Below, piece by piece: positions 37,322-51,662 of a stretch of 64,000 bases of DNA (its first letter is position 1; each line of letters opens with the position of its first letter). Source of the DNA: Serilophus lunatus (taxonomy: Eukaryota > Chordata > Aves > Passeriformes > Eurylaimidae); contig VXBA01003096.1 in the NCBI GenBank assembly GCA_013399895.1, positions 1 through 64,000 on the forward strand, given 5' to 3'. Under the pieces are notes generated by a model that was given only the letters and a program-made list of their open reading frames with translations, was not told where the DNA came from and ran no database searches. Both the position numbers and the translations under genes were made by a program.

Positions 37322-40300
37322 AAAAAGATGAGTTATCTTGTATGATTAAATTAGTATTTTAACATATGAACAGGATGAACTAAATCTATATATTGTAGCT
37401 GACCAGAAACAATCTAAAGCCTGTTCACTGAACTCTGTCTTCCTATTGCCTTATTTAAAAAACACGTTCTAACATCATGTTGGTAATGTGGGATTATGGG
37501 ACCCTCTTCTAAACCTGCTTCCCAGATATGATCATTAAAGCCAAAACAAAAAAGTGTGGACCCTTTAATCCAAAAAGCAGTAGAGAATAAAGGAAGCATA
37601 TTTAATTACTCTGTGTGGGAAAGCCCATTGCTTGTATTTACTTTGCTGGTTAATATTGACACTGGATAACTGAGGGACCACCAATTCCTTCCTTGCACAT
37701 CCAGACATCCTGCTGAGTTCAATGGGAACATGAAATGTGGAAGATTGTGGCTCTATCCAAAGCATCCTCAAGTCAAGAGGAAGAATCCCATTGACTTCTT
37801 CAGGGCTGGATTAGTCCTAGTGAGGAGCCATCCTTTGAACAATAAGCATTCAGCACTGAGTAGCCAGCACAGGGTGCTGGGGGTTTGCGAAGCACTAAAC
37901 AAATAAATGACACACATTCCATTTCTCATTTGCCCCAGGGTTACACACACGTGCTGTACTTGGAAAAGATCAGTTTTTCCCTGGGAGGCCAGCCACACAG
38001 ATTGAGAAAGCCACACTAGATAATCTCTGCTTACTCTTTTCATCAAAAGAGCTCAGTTATAAAAGCTCCTTCTCATGTGCAATAGATGAAATGACATTGT
38101 GGATATAGGCTTTATTTCAGACCCATCACTGGACTTCTCCTAGATGTTTGACATTCCACATCACCCTGACAAGGGAAGTTCCCATTAGACTGCACAATAC
38201 AGTAAAACTTGTCCTGACTGGCACACACACAAACCAACATGGGGCATCTTAATATTATGTGTCTGCTACAGTAGTTCAAACAGGTATATTTTCTACATGT
38301 CCCAGGCAGACCTATGTAGGACTGAGGGTTCATGGAAGCATTCTTATTCCATGGACTGGTCTGAGCCATCTGGCTTTGGTTACAAGTGCTATCCAGGATA
38401 TTTTGTTAGTTTGACTTCTAACAGGCTTTCAGGCATGTTCAAAATTGCTGTGAGGATAGCCCTGTTTGATGGATTGCCAGTTGTGTGGGTCAGAGAGCTG
38501 CAGAGAAAAAGGAAAGAGACATCCCTTGAAACTTGAGGTGCAACCAAAATACAGAAAGTTTCCACTTGCTGATCAATAGCTGATCCTAATTAGGGTCACA
38601 ATGAGGCCAAGAATTTAATGCAAATAAGTATTTTTTTTCATTTTATATTAGAAGAAATGACCCTTATTAAAGCTTCTAATAGATGAGGAGGTTCACAACA
38701 TCAATCATCCTATGATATGACCATTTTTTTCTTTTACTATGGTACTTGGACATTTGGTTCAGGCTAAAAACAAAAAGCTTTCTTATAAACCAGCATAAGG
38801 GCGAAACTACTACTGTGGGATCCTATAGAAAGTTGCTGTTTGTTCTAATTAAGCAATTCTGATTCCAAAATATGTAATTGGTTTTTTTTTTTTTCAGTCC
38901 AGTGTTTTGGAGAAGACTTAAAAAAAATGGAATGCAGTTTTCTAAAAGAAAGCACCAGAAAGAGGTCTTGAAGGGAAGACAAATCAACTTTTTAACTAGA
39001 AGTTAGCATTTCCGAGCCATAATGAGGACAAATACAATTTTCTAGTTTCATATTAAAACATTATAGCTTTACGCACCTTGCTGCATTTTTGCCATCTGGT
39101 TTAACAGTTAAAATAAAAGAGCAAATGAAATATAAAAGTAGGCAATTGCTGGGACTTCGATGTGGAAGGGCACAAGAGAAGCTTATAGCCAGTAGTGAAG
39201 ATGTGTTTGCTGCTGGGAATTACAGTTCCCTGAAACCTTCACTGTCATTAGGCAGGGATGTTGTATGTGTCTTTGAACTGGTATTACAGCATCACTGGAA
39301 TGAGACAACTATTTCATTGATTATGATTCCTGTGAGGCTTAAACCAAGAAACAACTAGTACAGAGAAAAATCAAAGTTTTACTACTGCTTGCGCCTGTTG
39401 TGTCCTAAAATACTGAAAGAGTTCAAAATTGATTCTGTTCCATCCCGTACATATCTCCTCTGTAGAGAAGTTTTAGAAGTGTGGTTAAAAGTAATACACA
39501 GGCTCAAACAACCTGATATATTGGCCAGAAATTAATGCTAATGTATTCTACAAACATAAAGCAAGATTTGATAGAGATATTTTTGCAGTGCACCACTGTC
39601 TGTTGTGTTCACTCATGCTTTTTGTTGTTCTCTCAGTATGGGTTAATTTTGGAAATGACAGTCAAACCTCATGACTGCCTTCTCCTAATTGCAAGAATAC
39701 TTTTTGGAGCTGACCTTTTCCAAGCTAAATGGGACATACCTTACAATGCATAGATTGAAGGAAAACCCCTACTCTTTCTCCAAACCAAAGCCTTATTTCT
39801 TGTACTATTCTGCCACTGTCCTAAGGAGAGGTCATTCACAGTGTGTGATTAGTTGGCAGCTTTGCATTGCTTGAAGCATTCCTAGAGAAAAACACAAAGT
39901 AGAGAGATGACATTGCTTGGGTGATTACATCAATGAACATAATGTTTATGAAATTTACCTTTCTGGAAAATGAGAAATGGATCACTGTTGCCCAATTTCG
40001 TGAGTCTTGGTAACCGAATGGTCTTCTGAGCTGTGTTCTGAAATCAGTAATCTCTGGGTCACTGTTAAAGACAATTTTTCTATTTTTTTTTTCGTTCTGA
40101 CCTACCATTTCAGTGAGGCAGAGATATATAACTGAGATGAAGATATAAACCCCTTTTTTATACTTGCTAAAAGTCTGTTAAGATGGAGTCATAATAAAAA
40201 ACAGTAGTGAAAAATCTCGTTTTGTTTCTTGATTCCAGTTTTCCTCTGATCTGCTCTTCCAGGGTATTTGAAGCTGAAGTACAGCTTTATCCTCTGAAAC

Positions 40301-43300
40301 TGCGGGGGAGCAAACTCAGCTTTACTGTTCTCACTTAACACAGATGTTAATGATTAGTTTATACTTATTGGCATTAATTGCTATAGTGGATGCAACAAGA
40401 GGGTATATTACATGCTTTGTGGGACTCTTTAAAGATTTTGCAACCATTTTAGTCATATTCAAGCTACTCTGTCCAAAGGCCTGGAATCTCTGATGGAAAG
40501 AAAGCTTTCCACTGCCAGTTCTCAGAACCATGTTACAGGGCAATGCACACTTAGCCTTTCCAGCTAGTTAAAGAAAGAATGATTTTTATTCAGACTAGTA
40601 CATTTGATAGAAATGATGTGATTTTACTCTTGTCTATTAGAAAAGCATGCAGGTAAAGGAGTATTCTACTTATCTGTGGGGTGTCTATTATGCTTCTGAT
40701 AGTCAAATGCTGGCTGTTCAAAGTGGTATCTTGTCTAAATAATTTACTGATTTATAAAGCAGGAGGTAATTTCACCACTGACTGCTCCAGAGAGTGTAAA
40801 AATAATGGGAAGATCATACTATAGTCACAACAGTCATTTAGATAGTATGCTTTTGTTTTAAAACAAACTCTAATTGCTGAGAGACAAATAACCTCAGAAC
40901 CAGACAAAAGAAATAAGTTTTGCAGACATTCTATGGCAGGACTGGCTCGTGTCAGACTTCATAAGCTAAGTAGGGTTGAGTCTTTCCTGTGTCTGTAGTT
41001 GTATTTTCCAAAAAAAACAGATACACAACGAAAAAGCATTGCTATTGATTTAGCAAATTCTCACTGAATCCTAATGGATTTGCAATTTAGACCAAGTAAG
41101 CTGTGAGGAGGGCACCTGCTCAGTGGTGAAGCCTCAGAGTACTTCTGGATATTTAAAGCTCTACTGTCCGTTTCTCAGATTGCTGTCTTCTTTGGCCGTG
41201 TTGACTGGGGCAATCACTGCCTGATGATGCCCATGGTTTCTTCACCCTTTCTAAACTATCCATGTCCATCTTCTGACTTTAGAATAATTCTGTTAACACT
41301 TTAAAGTAGGCTCTAACTGTTAATTCTTTATTTATGTTTGCAATAAGGCAGGAAGATTCCCCGTCCCTGAACTAAGTATTGGCAGAAATTCATAAACTGA
41401 ATTAACTGAACCCAAACCCACAAGAATTAAAATGGTCTATAAAAGCATTAGAATATAAATTGCCCTTGCATCTATTTAAATTTGGAATGAAAAGAAGTTC
41501 TTACAGTGTGAGCAGATACACTCTGGAAGAGCTTTCAGCCCAAGAAAGGAGGAAAAAAGGGAAAGACTTTTATTTTTACAAAAGTGATTCTGATGCTTGC
41601 AATGAAATTGCCTGACTTCGGCAGTCTCTACCAAATATATGTTCCTACTCCTAGATTAGCATGTCTCAGAGATCTAGTTTATATATATACATAATCACAT
41701 TTACTCGTTTTCCTTCTCTTTGTTGCAGACAGTTGGATGCATCTAAAGGCAAATCTGTGCTACTGCGCTCTTGTGAGTTGTGTACTGGGAGCTGCATGTG
41801 AGGTAATAAACCTTGCTGAGAGGTAGAATATATTATCCGGGTAGCAGACTCCATATGACGTTAGCTATAAAGCTTCTAGGCTGGGTTTGGTTTCTGTGTG
41901 ACCAGCTTTGATCACGGGCAGGGTAGCCCACAGTCTTCACCCGTGCCCACATTTACACTGGTAATGTACAAACAGCATACCTTTCTGCTATGCTGCCAGC
42001 AAGGCATTTGCTTTTATGAAAAACGGTATACATCAGGCCCAATCTCTCTTTTCCACCAGTTCATGTTACAGTGCTTGGCCACCAACCAGATCCTGCTCAA
42101 TTGTCTAGATGAGACCCTGTGTATAAAAGAACTGCATTAGGAGATGGACTTGCTGCACAATTGTGTTTTCTGCCTATGGGAAACCATCAAAGCAAAAATG
42201 CTCGTAAGCTTATTTCTGTTGAAAAGAACAAATTGCTCTTAATGTTTTTCAGTTTTTGATCAACTTATGAGACATTTTTCAAATTAACCCCATATGGTAG
42301 GGACTTGGTGTGCAGAACTCTTGCTCTCTGGCATATTTTCTGGACACAGCTGACATGGGACAGTCACGAGTCACAGGTGGACAGCACTGAGACTTTCCAG
42401 ATGTTTTTTGAATATCTTGGCTCCTGAGAAATGAAGAAGCAACATAAATTCACAGCTTAGCAGGGGATAGTTGGTATGACACCTGCATGTATTTGGTACT
42501 TTATGAACTCTTAGCACAGATGAGCAGAAGAAAAAAAGTATAGCACAGAATTATTTGTGGTCCTCCAGTGGTTCTGAAAACGACCATTAATTATTCTTAA
42601 AAGTTTTGTTACATTAGGACACTTTTGCCCTATAGGTGAATATCTTCAAATAGAAGATCATTTTAGGAAAAATTGTAATGATGAATGTCTTCTTTTTTTG
42701 TAGAAGAAAGAGTTTAGTAAACCAATGAAGTAGAGGCATTATAATGTGAAATACTTATCACAGTCAAAAGCATTTGCTTCCAATCTTCTTTGGCCAGTAA
42801 GGAAAGACTTAATTTTCATTCTGTTGTGAAAATTAGTGCAATCTATGTCTGTAGTAAAAGGAAAAAATGGATGCAGTTGAAGTGAACGCAACACAGGGAA
42901 ACCACTCACTCCCTGACTTAACAGTCTCACCAGGGTTTGCCTTTGTCTGTTACTCCTTCATATGTTGTTCTGGAGACACTGATTTTCCTACAGTATATCT
43001 GCTGAACAATGAATGGTATTTCTTCCATGGGTTCACCTGTTTGCCAACTTGCTACTGGTCATTTGGAGATTACTTTGGTCGCACGTGAGTGTTATGCTCC
43101 TTGGCTGAAATGGAAGTCACACATGTGTAAGGAGCAATCAGGAAGAAGTTCCTCATGCTTGCACTTAAGAATGGATTCATGCCTGCTGATACTCCCCCAG
43201 TCAAAGTCCTGGGGGCATGTCCTAATTTCCTTTGCAGCAATTGCCGCACTGTAAACAGGAGAAAAAAATGGGTCATAGCTGTAATACGTTACACATGCTG

Positions 43301-44561
43301 GGCTCCTTCACACATACAGAGCTTTTTTTTGATCCTTGTGTATGGAAATGTGAGAAGCAAAGAGTTGACAAAGCCCAAGATAATTAATAATGAGTTGCAT
43401 TTATACTTCCTCTGAAATTGTGCCTTAATTCATTTAAATAAGGCTTCAGAGGGATCTCACTGAGGTGTGTGTGATTAGCCTATTTTATTTCAAGTTCTAT
43501 TTTTAACACTGTATCAATATTTAATAAGAACTTTTCCTAGCTCTGTAATATTTTGATTCACAAATATCTAGAATACTGGTCTCATATATTGCTGTTTTCT
43601 CTGGACTACTTTGTACTCATTAGAAATTTATAAAGGTCTCATTTTTTCTGTGCATGTATCTAGAAAAGAGGATTACTTGCATTATTACATACAGAACCCA
43701 TGGCAAAATAGCCACAAGTGCTTTAAGAAGTATCAGAGCAGTTAGTACAAGCAATTATGTTGCACTCTTTTAGGGAGAGAATATAAAGGACTCAGATGGC
43801 CTCTCTTGAATTGTGAAGATTCAAAACACTCAATGAAGAGGAAAATTATTTCCTCCTTATTAAGCAGAGCTACATGAACATCACATTTTCCAAGAAACAG
43901 AACTTGTAACTGAGGAAGCTTAAATGTTCTAACTACATTGGATGGAACATGAATTTATTCTATGCTATTCCAGGAAATTAAGAGTGGTTTTTGTTTTTGT
44001 AAGGGGAAAACAAAGCTTTAGCCATCATACTTCAAACAAGAACATGTCAGCCTGGTAGTCATTAACATCAGTGTTTATGGGTTAAACATCCAGCTAAGGA
44101 TCATTGTTTTTTTTTTCCATATGGTGTCTAAGCTAATATAACACTTGAGTGTCAACAATGACATGATAGGAAGAGATTTTGATTAGAAAGAATTGGATAT
44201 CATCCAGCTGTGAAGATATATGATTAGTAAGCTGACTGATGAAGGAAGCTTTTGAACTCTTCAAATGGTAATGAAAATTTATATTTAGTGCTGGATAAAT
44301 GCTGCAAGATGCAATCAGCTCTGCTACAGAGTTGGTTGTACTTATTGTTGTGTCAGTGCATTAAAAATTTCTTAGAGGTACTATCACATTTACCTGTTAG
44401 CATGCATTGACCGTTAATTGAAGTGGTGGCAGAATGCAGAATTCTCCAAAATACTCATTGTGAAGAACAGTTTGTGGAAGAGAAAATGTGAATTGTGGTA
44501 CTGCCATAAGAGCCTAAAGATGAAGTGGAGAGCACTGTGTATTCACAGTAGGCCTGCAGAA

Positions 44562-44595
44562 ACAGATAATGAAATAAAACAGATAATGCAATAAA
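44562..44595 (+). repeat. 17-bp tandem duplication
   Basis: ACAGATAATGAAATAAA is followed at once by ACAGATAATGCAATAAA, 16 of 17 bases identical. Confidence 0.85.
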
Positions 44596-47500
44596 AGGTG
44601 AAAGGGTAGATCGTCTCTCTCAAAGTGAGAGGGAGAAAGGTGCAGTTCCCAATGAACTACATCTTATGCAGAAAAATTGATCTCTGTTTTGCTTAACCAC
44701 TCTGTATTTCCAATGGAGTCAGTACCTCAACCTTCTGAGCACATAGTACCATTTCTCTGTTCATTATCAGTCTGCAATGTTCTTGGGTTCTGCAGATCTC
44801 AGCTTGTAACATTCAAGCAGTGTCATTCCTTACACTGCTCATGGAGATCAGTGCACAGTGGCATTTTCAGACAGTGAATGTATTGCACATATAAGAGTGA
44901 AAGGCATGTTAAATTTGTAGTTGCCCCTCTGAAAAGGCCTTTGTGTCTCTACTCTTTACAAACCTCTATAGGTGGTGTACAATTTTCTATTCTAAGAAAT
45001 ATAAGAAATGAATTTTCCTTCAGCAAATGTGAAATCTACAAAGCTCCAGAGATGCATCCAGCCAAGAGCTGATGGAGACTGCAGAGTCAGTATTGTAATT
45101 CTGCTGATTTCTGACTGATTAAATCATCCACTCTTCACTCATCTTATCTTACAGGCTAACCCTGGAGTGGCATGAAAGCAAAAGCTAATGGCCAGGTTTA
45201 CCATGGATTATGTGACTTTCTTGTTGCTGAATGAGAAACCAACTCAAAGTTCAATCAATATCAGTTCAGTCATTGCCCTAGGGTGCTGTTCAGTCTTTGT
45301 ACCAGGTTGTGACCACTCAAGGACCAGACTTCCTTCCCATGTGAAGGTGTTAGCTGCTGCTGAAGGCTGTTTAGATCAAGTTAGAATTGACATAGCACAT
45401 CACTTTAAGTTTCAGCTCCACCCCGTAATGCAATTCATATCAATGTTCCCTTCAAAACCTTGTGTTTTCACTGCTGAGGTGGACCAGCTAGGAGCAGATT
45501 GAGGTTCAGGAGTTAACATATCACTTCCCCCAACTCCTAACTCAATTAACACAGTGAATTGATCTGAAAAAAAGAGAATGCAAGTGCACCAGTGCAGCCC
45601 GGCAACACTGGAGACCACTACAGAGAAAATTGATGTGGCCCCTCTTCTTTTACCCTGTTTAAATGTTAAACTTTCAGAGACCTGAAGCAGTCCTTGATAA
45701 TATGTATCTTTTAAATGTAATTCCGGGGGAGTATTTTCCCTACCAAAACAAAGTGTGTGTTTTAGTAAAAACTTTTATTAAATTAGTCTAAAAGTGTCTT
45801 CTTGTGACAAGGAGTTATGGAAGAAAGAAGTACAACCTGAAAGAACAACCAAATAAATAGGTAATTTTTGACATACCTGAGAGTGTCTGTAGAGCAGGTT
45901 TTCCTGTTGGTCCTAACAGAGCAGTTAGGAGTAGAAGGATAATGTGATGTGGTCATATACACAATGTTTTCTCCTCTGATGTGTTCACTTCAGAAGACAG
46001 TATTTGTGCGAAATAAAGTGTTTCTGTCTGTCCATATGCCAGATCTATTGATCAGTAAAGGAAGAGATCGAAGATTTCAGAAAAGTTCTGTAGATATTTT
46101 ATTGTATATTCTTTGATCCTACAATATAAGTACTTCCCAGCCAGCTAAACCTCTACTTACCCTTCCTTGCTTGTATGCAATATTTTAAATCTACTTTAGA
46201 TTTTTTCTTTTATTCCCCAGTACCAATAAAAACTCCCCATCCTATCTTGTTTTCCTGTTGTTTCTCCCTATCCTTCTTAAACTCAATTTAAACCGTCAAC
46301 ACACCTCTTGTTATTAACTTCAAGATTTCGTTCTCATTTTTTAATCAAGACGGGATATAGTTGAGGTAAAATCTTAGAGAAGAAAGTTTAATTCTGATAA
46401 ATGTTGGCAGGTCTGATTAAATCCTAGGGCAGCCCCAGGGTTTATTTTGACCAACTAACCTCTGTGAAAGGTATCAACCACTTTGTTTTCATTAGGGCTA
46501 AAGACATTGGTAGCTATATCAAATTAAAAATATATCTCTTTTCCAGGGGAAGATACTACCTCAGAAATACTATCTCTGACTTGCTGTTGATTTATAATTC
46601 ATTTGCCATGAAAGGCTCTGCTGCCTTCCTGCCTACAGAGAATCATCCTTATTATTGTGCTCAGCGAGAATTAGGAAAAACACCTGATTAAATATAAATA
46701 GTGCAAATTTAAAGTAACTTCTACTTTCTGTGTTATTAATTGTTTGAAGAAAGAGTTTGGATCTGAGCATAGCTGAGGTTTTGGCAAGAGTGAAAGAATC
46801 ATGATCAATACAGTACTGAATTTATGTTTTAAAACCTTAGACATTCCAAAACCTTTAGCAATATGTCTTCCTTATAAAATAGTTTGGGTTTTTTTAATGT
46901 TTAATATCCTGTTTAGTCAACATTTACTACACAAAGACAAGAGAGATGTGTGACACACCAAAAAGCAATGGATTTTTTAATATAAGTTTTAAATTCAAGA
47001 AATTCTGATGAACAGTGATAAATAAGTCTTTGACCATTTCCCAGTGGAGAAAAAATAGGACTTGATATCTAATCTTCTCCAAATACAGTAGTAAGAGATG
47101 CCCTCAAGGAATAAAGTGAGTATAAGTCTTTGATATAATTCAGATCTCAAATTTTGTAGTTTAAGAGGAATTAAGGAAGTGTACTGGTTTGGGGGGGCTG
47201 GGATCACGGGGGGTTGTCAAAAAGGGCTTTGGAAGGGGAAGAATGTAAGAAACCCCACTTACCTGTTTAGTAAAATTCTGTTTTCCTTAGAAGCTGGGAA
47301 AGGGGGGCTGCTTTTGGCAGGGCTGCTCCCCCACCACCCCTCCCCGTCTCGGGAAGGGGGCGGCAGGCCAGGGCGGCGGCGGCTCCTCATCCCCCGAGGA
47401 GCGCGGGCCAGCGGCACGCATGGCCCGGGGCGGGCGGGGAGTGGGCGCAATGCACAGTCATCCCTCAGCCCCAAGGCGGCGGCGGGCCGGCACAATAGGT

Positions 47501-47746
47501 GCGGTCCCAGCGGCTCTCGGCCTGCAGACAAAGGGATGCTGCGAGGGCACAGGCACGGCCCCGGCCGGGAACCTGAGCACGGCCACCACTTCTGGACAGC
47601 AATGGGGGGCCAACACTGGCATCGTACTAGGGATAGAAGCGGCAGTGGCGCTGGGGCGTTCCCCGAGGTGTGGCAGCCATGAAAACAAAATGGCGGGTGG
47701 GACTGAAAACTCGTGACTCTTCAATGGGAAAACACCGGAACCGAGG

Positions 47747-47855
47747 NNNNNNNNNNNNNNNNNNNNNNNNNNNNNNNNNNNNNNNNNNNNNNNNNNNNNN
47801 NNNNNNNNNNNNNNNNNNNNNNNNNNNNNNNNNNNNNNNNNNNNNNNNNNNNNNN
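47747..47855. other. Assembly gap (109 N)
   Basis: Unknown sequence inside the GC-rich LTR. Frames reported across it are meaningless. Confidence 0.99.
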
Positions 47856-48124
47856 GTGGTGGGAGGGAGTTGTTTTCATTTCTTTTTGTGTTTTTCAGAG
47901 AGCACGAAGGGCCAAGAAGTGCTTCCAAGGAGAGAGGGACGGGAGAGAGACTGCTTTTCCTAGCCTTCCCCCCTGCTTTTTCAGCTAGCCGTCTGCCTGA
48001 AAGCGCAGTTCCCTTTGTCCTTTTTTCCCTTTTATGTTCTTTTTCCTCTGCGTGTCGGGTGTTCCTCTGTGTAACTCTGGGGTCCCTGTGGGTTATCCCT
48101 ACTTCCCTAATTTAAACCCCCTGT

Positions 48125-48130
48125 AATAAA
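48125..48130 (+). terminator. LTR poly(A) signal (AATAAA)
   Basis: AATAAA in CCTGTAATAAACCGTTCACC, 88 bp before the 3' end of the LTR. The equivalent signal is found in the related LTR at 29946-29951. Confidence 0.65.
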
Positions 48131-50667
48131 CCGTTCACCTGCTGCAACTCTATTCAGTTTTCCGTCACCTTTATTGAACCTGCCCCCTAGACGATAAAAG
48201 TGGTCCTAAACCTCCACAGGAAGGCACTGTGAATCTGCAGTCTCTTTGCCGGGAATGAACATCATGTCCTGCCAGGAACAAGGTAAACATGTAACATTTC
48301 TTTTTTGTGATTTATAAAATCTAGTTTTTTACCTCTGATGTTTTGTGGGAAATATTTAGCAACCTGGCTCAATAATTCTAATAACAGGTGAAGCTGGTAT
48401 CAGTCAGAGCATATGGCCACTCTCAGATGCGACCACCTGTTGGACCACTTAGGAAACAGCCCACTCAGTATTGTGTATTATTATCTGGTAATATTATCTA
48501 ATTTCTCTAATTTTTTAGTTTCTCTAGTTCTCTGCAGTGGCATTTTACAACTCAATTACAAGTCACTTCTTAAATTTACCAATACAGTATTGCCTTGTAC
48601 ATCCAGGGAAATACCATGTTCTCCAGGATTAGAAGGAAGACTTTCAGTTTTTTCATTCTTTCTAAGTAGAGAAGTTGAATAAATGGAGTTATTAGAAGGA
48701 TTACTCATTCTGAAAAGAAGTGTGAGGCTTGGAATATGAGCCAACAGTTTCTGGCTGTTTGTCAGAGACCCCTTCTCTTCCTGTACCATGTGTTGAAGGA
48801 AACAGCTTTTCCACAAGATGCAGAACTTCTGCCCTTTCATTATGAATAGCAAGGTGAACACTGAAGTGGCAGTAGGCAGCATGCTGACTTCAAACTTGCT
48901 TCTCCTCTAGTGGGACATTTATAGGTTATAGATTTCTTTATGAAAAACCTTTGGATCATCTTTACATAGAACTTTATTTAAAATGCCTACAATAAAGTGG
49001 CAAGGAATTTTGATAGGCTGTCTTGTACATGATGATGATTTGGGGCTGCAGTTCATGACATTTTGGCAAATGGGACCATAAAGGATATTTATGTGGCCTA
49101 TGAAAGGTCAGAGAGTCTCAGCATCGAGCCTGAATTTGCTCTGCATAAGGTACATTTCCATGGCTATTTGTTCAGGAATCTGTTAACACATGAAAGAAGA
49201 AACCAGGTTGTTTGGTCCATTCCTCTATTTTGATGTAGGAGGCACTGTATAGTTCTTGATGGATTTACTAAATACAGAGCAAGTCTGTTGTGCACAGAAC
49301 AGTGTCATGGGGTGTTCTGGGATGTACTGTGTCCTATTATTTTTCAATGAGTCACAGATGTAGATAGGAATTGTTTTCAGATCTTTAATTTTATGTGGTA
49401 AGAAGTTTCTAGCACTGAACAGAAAAATAAAAGAAGAATGAGTGCTAACTGTAACAATGGAAATCTTGACATGGCTGTGCTAGTATTTGCATGAAAAGAG
49501 TGTCTCCACTGATTGAAGCAATGAGCTGGATTTGTCTTGTCCCATAGACCAGTAACCCAGAACAGTAACTAGCCTGCTGAGTTGAGCATGTGTAGACTTG
49601 GAGCATGGTCCAGCCTTATGATAGCTTTTATTTAGTCAGCCATCAGAGTCACTAATTAGCATGGCAGGGCATAGGAGGACAAAACATACCTCCCTATCTC
49701 AGGGGCTCCTGCCCTTGCTGTGATTTCTCTGAACAAATAGATTCCTTCTTCTTTACATGGTGGCAATAAAGCCTGGATACTCCTGGCTGCAATCAGGTTC
49801 TTTTCTGATGCTGGAGCTTGTATGGTATAATAATAGAGAGCAGCACTCATGAGATGTGAGAATCATTTCCAGCTCGTGGAGTGACTTTGTGACATCTGTT
49901 TTGCCTCTCTATGTATGAACTGAAGGGGAATTGATTTCTGTAACAAAATTTTTTGCTCATCTACTCTAAAGTGTAGCTAGAACACAATGTAATCACATAC
50001 AGACTCTTTCTTAAAGTAGGTAGGATTTGTGCTAATTGAATCCTTCTTCAGTAATAATTTTCAACTTTTGTCAGAAAAATATCCTCTACTTCTTTCTCAC
50101 TGTTTAAAGAAGTGTAAGACCTTCTTGTTCCCTAGCACAGGAAAACAAACAAAACCTCCAGTGTGATTGATTGGAGAAACTCAATTAGTTGTCATGGCTA
50201 TAATTACTGCATAAACATAGTCCTGGGGTAGAGACCAAGTATGCTAGGGATCCCTTCATGAGATCCTAGTAAACCGAAGTAAGTTCCGTAGCCTACTGAT
50301 CGAGTGATAAATGGTGAAGTGCTAATATACGTGTGTCTCTGTGAGGTCTACAGGCCCTATTACACAGCATGAGTTCCTTAAGAGAGACATTGATTCACTG
50401 CTCATTAAATTCCAAAGGACAAAAAAGTGATTTCTTCATTTGTTCTTATTTGAGTATTTGAAATGAAATAATTTCTTCTATTGGTTCTTATTTTTTCTCC
50501 TGAGAAAATCCCTCTTCACCCTTCATAGCTCTCTTCTTGAAACAGACTGTTTCCTCAGTATATTTGAAAGCACAAGTTAGGCTTCTAAGATCAAATGCTA
50601 CAATCCAAGGGAGCTAGGCTTTCAAGGTGTTAAAATACTAAGCAAAGCAGCAGCTATAGAAACCAAT

Positions 50668-50700
50668 CTTCCTTCCTTCCTTCCTCCCTCCCTCCCTCCC
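50668..50700. repeat. Compound (CTTC)n(CTCC)n microsatellite
   Basis: Four to five CTTC-type units pass directly into CTCC units, about 33 bp in all and purely pyrimidine. The switch of unit suggests a point mutation later spread by slippage. Confidence 0.9.
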
Positions 50701-51600
50701 TGCAGTAACATGACCAGCAGTAAGGCATCCACACTTGTCAGATTCGAAGCCCCTTTCTGCCAAGTGCTACCTGATCACTGATTTGCAAGTAGAACTCAGT
50801 GAAGTCTTTTATGCCTGCACTCACATTGAGGTCAGAGTGGTGAGTGAACCACCACCAATTTCTCTGCAGCATCTGCAGGACACAGACATTAATTGCATTT
50901 GAGGCTGAGGTTGTGGGATTTCTCAGGTCAGCAGCTTTGTGATGCATCACAAATAATTCAATAAACGCAACATGAAGATTACCCAGACTGATGTAACAGA
51001 GGAGTAACTTCCTCAAAAGTGTGATGGAACATATTGTAGCATATCAGAAAGCATTGAAAGTATAACACAGCTGCTCTCAAGTCATAGCTCTTTCCAAAGT
51101 TACATGAAACCACAGTTGATTTTATTTATTTTTCAGTTCAAAGTCTCCAAATGGAGGTTAACTTTGACTTTCCAGATGTGTAATGGTGTAAAAAATCCTG
51201 CTTGTTTTCATGTTCTAGCATGCAGCTATGCAGTGAGCACAGACCTGATGTTAGAAATCACTGATGTAATCATTCACTGCTGACAAATTACACCATTTGA
51301 CTACCAGACAATCAAATGGTCCACACACTGGTGAGTTCATCACCTAAAGGGTCATCATTTTTTGTGATTCACAAAGCTAGAAAAAGTCACAACATATCCA
51401 AATTAAACTCTGGAGTCCAAATCTAACCCTGAAAAACGCCTGCTTTTGCTCTGTGTCTGGCCAATATGAGTTTTAATGTCAGTATGCTTGAAGGATGTTG
51501 GGAAGAAGCGTAATAGCAGTTGTGAGTGAACCCTTCGGTGTGTCTACTTTGTGGATTGTTTTAAGGTGTTGGTGTCCTGCTGTGTGTTGGTGGGCTCTAT

Positions 51601-51662
51601 GGTCAGGTGCTAGAGATGGAATGACTAGATGAATTGACTAGATGGTCAAATGCTAGAGATGG
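51601..51662 (+). repeat. Short direct duplication
   Basis: GGTCAGGTGCTAGAGATGG (51601-51619) recurs as GGTCAAATGCTAGAGATGG (51644-51662), a 43-bp step with 17 of 19 bases the same. GACTAGATG occurs twice between them. Confidence 0.75.

Larger units (their letters stand above)
35107..47174. other. Unannotated AT-rich sequence
   Basis: About 12 kb with no gene, RNA or mobile element that I recognise. Small items listed separately are a CTCF-like word at 37308-37321 and a 17-bp tandem duplication at 44562-44595. Open frames are mostly under 100 codons, overlap across strands and have no known domains. Confidence 0.5.
47180..48218 (+). mobile_element. Solo ERV LTR, plus strand, 5-bp target duplication, with assembly gap
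   Basis: The element starts TGTACTGGTTTGGG and ends AAACCTCCACA, which are imperfect inverted termini of each other. It is flanked by a perfect direct repeat ggaag (47175-47179 and 48219-48223). A GC-rich U3-like part (about 47290-47740) is cut by 109 N (47747-47855). After the gap come a T-rich stretch and an AATAAA at 48125-48130, then about 90 bp to the end. The last 100 bp align with the opposite-strand LTR at 29877-31563. Nothing retroviral adjoins, so it is a solo LTR. The length without the gap is about 0.93 kb, and the N count may not equal the true missing length. Confidence 0.82.

Noticed and set aside
41850..41885. CATATGACGTTAGCTATAAAGC as an LTR promoter core
   Set aside because: It resembles the CRE-TATA part of avian ERV LTRs, but the flanks on both sides do not match any LTR, so it is probably chance.
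47179..47988. Open frames of 90-167 codons around the assembly gap
   Set aside because: They are inside the LTR at 47180-48218, several run through N, and the composition explains them.
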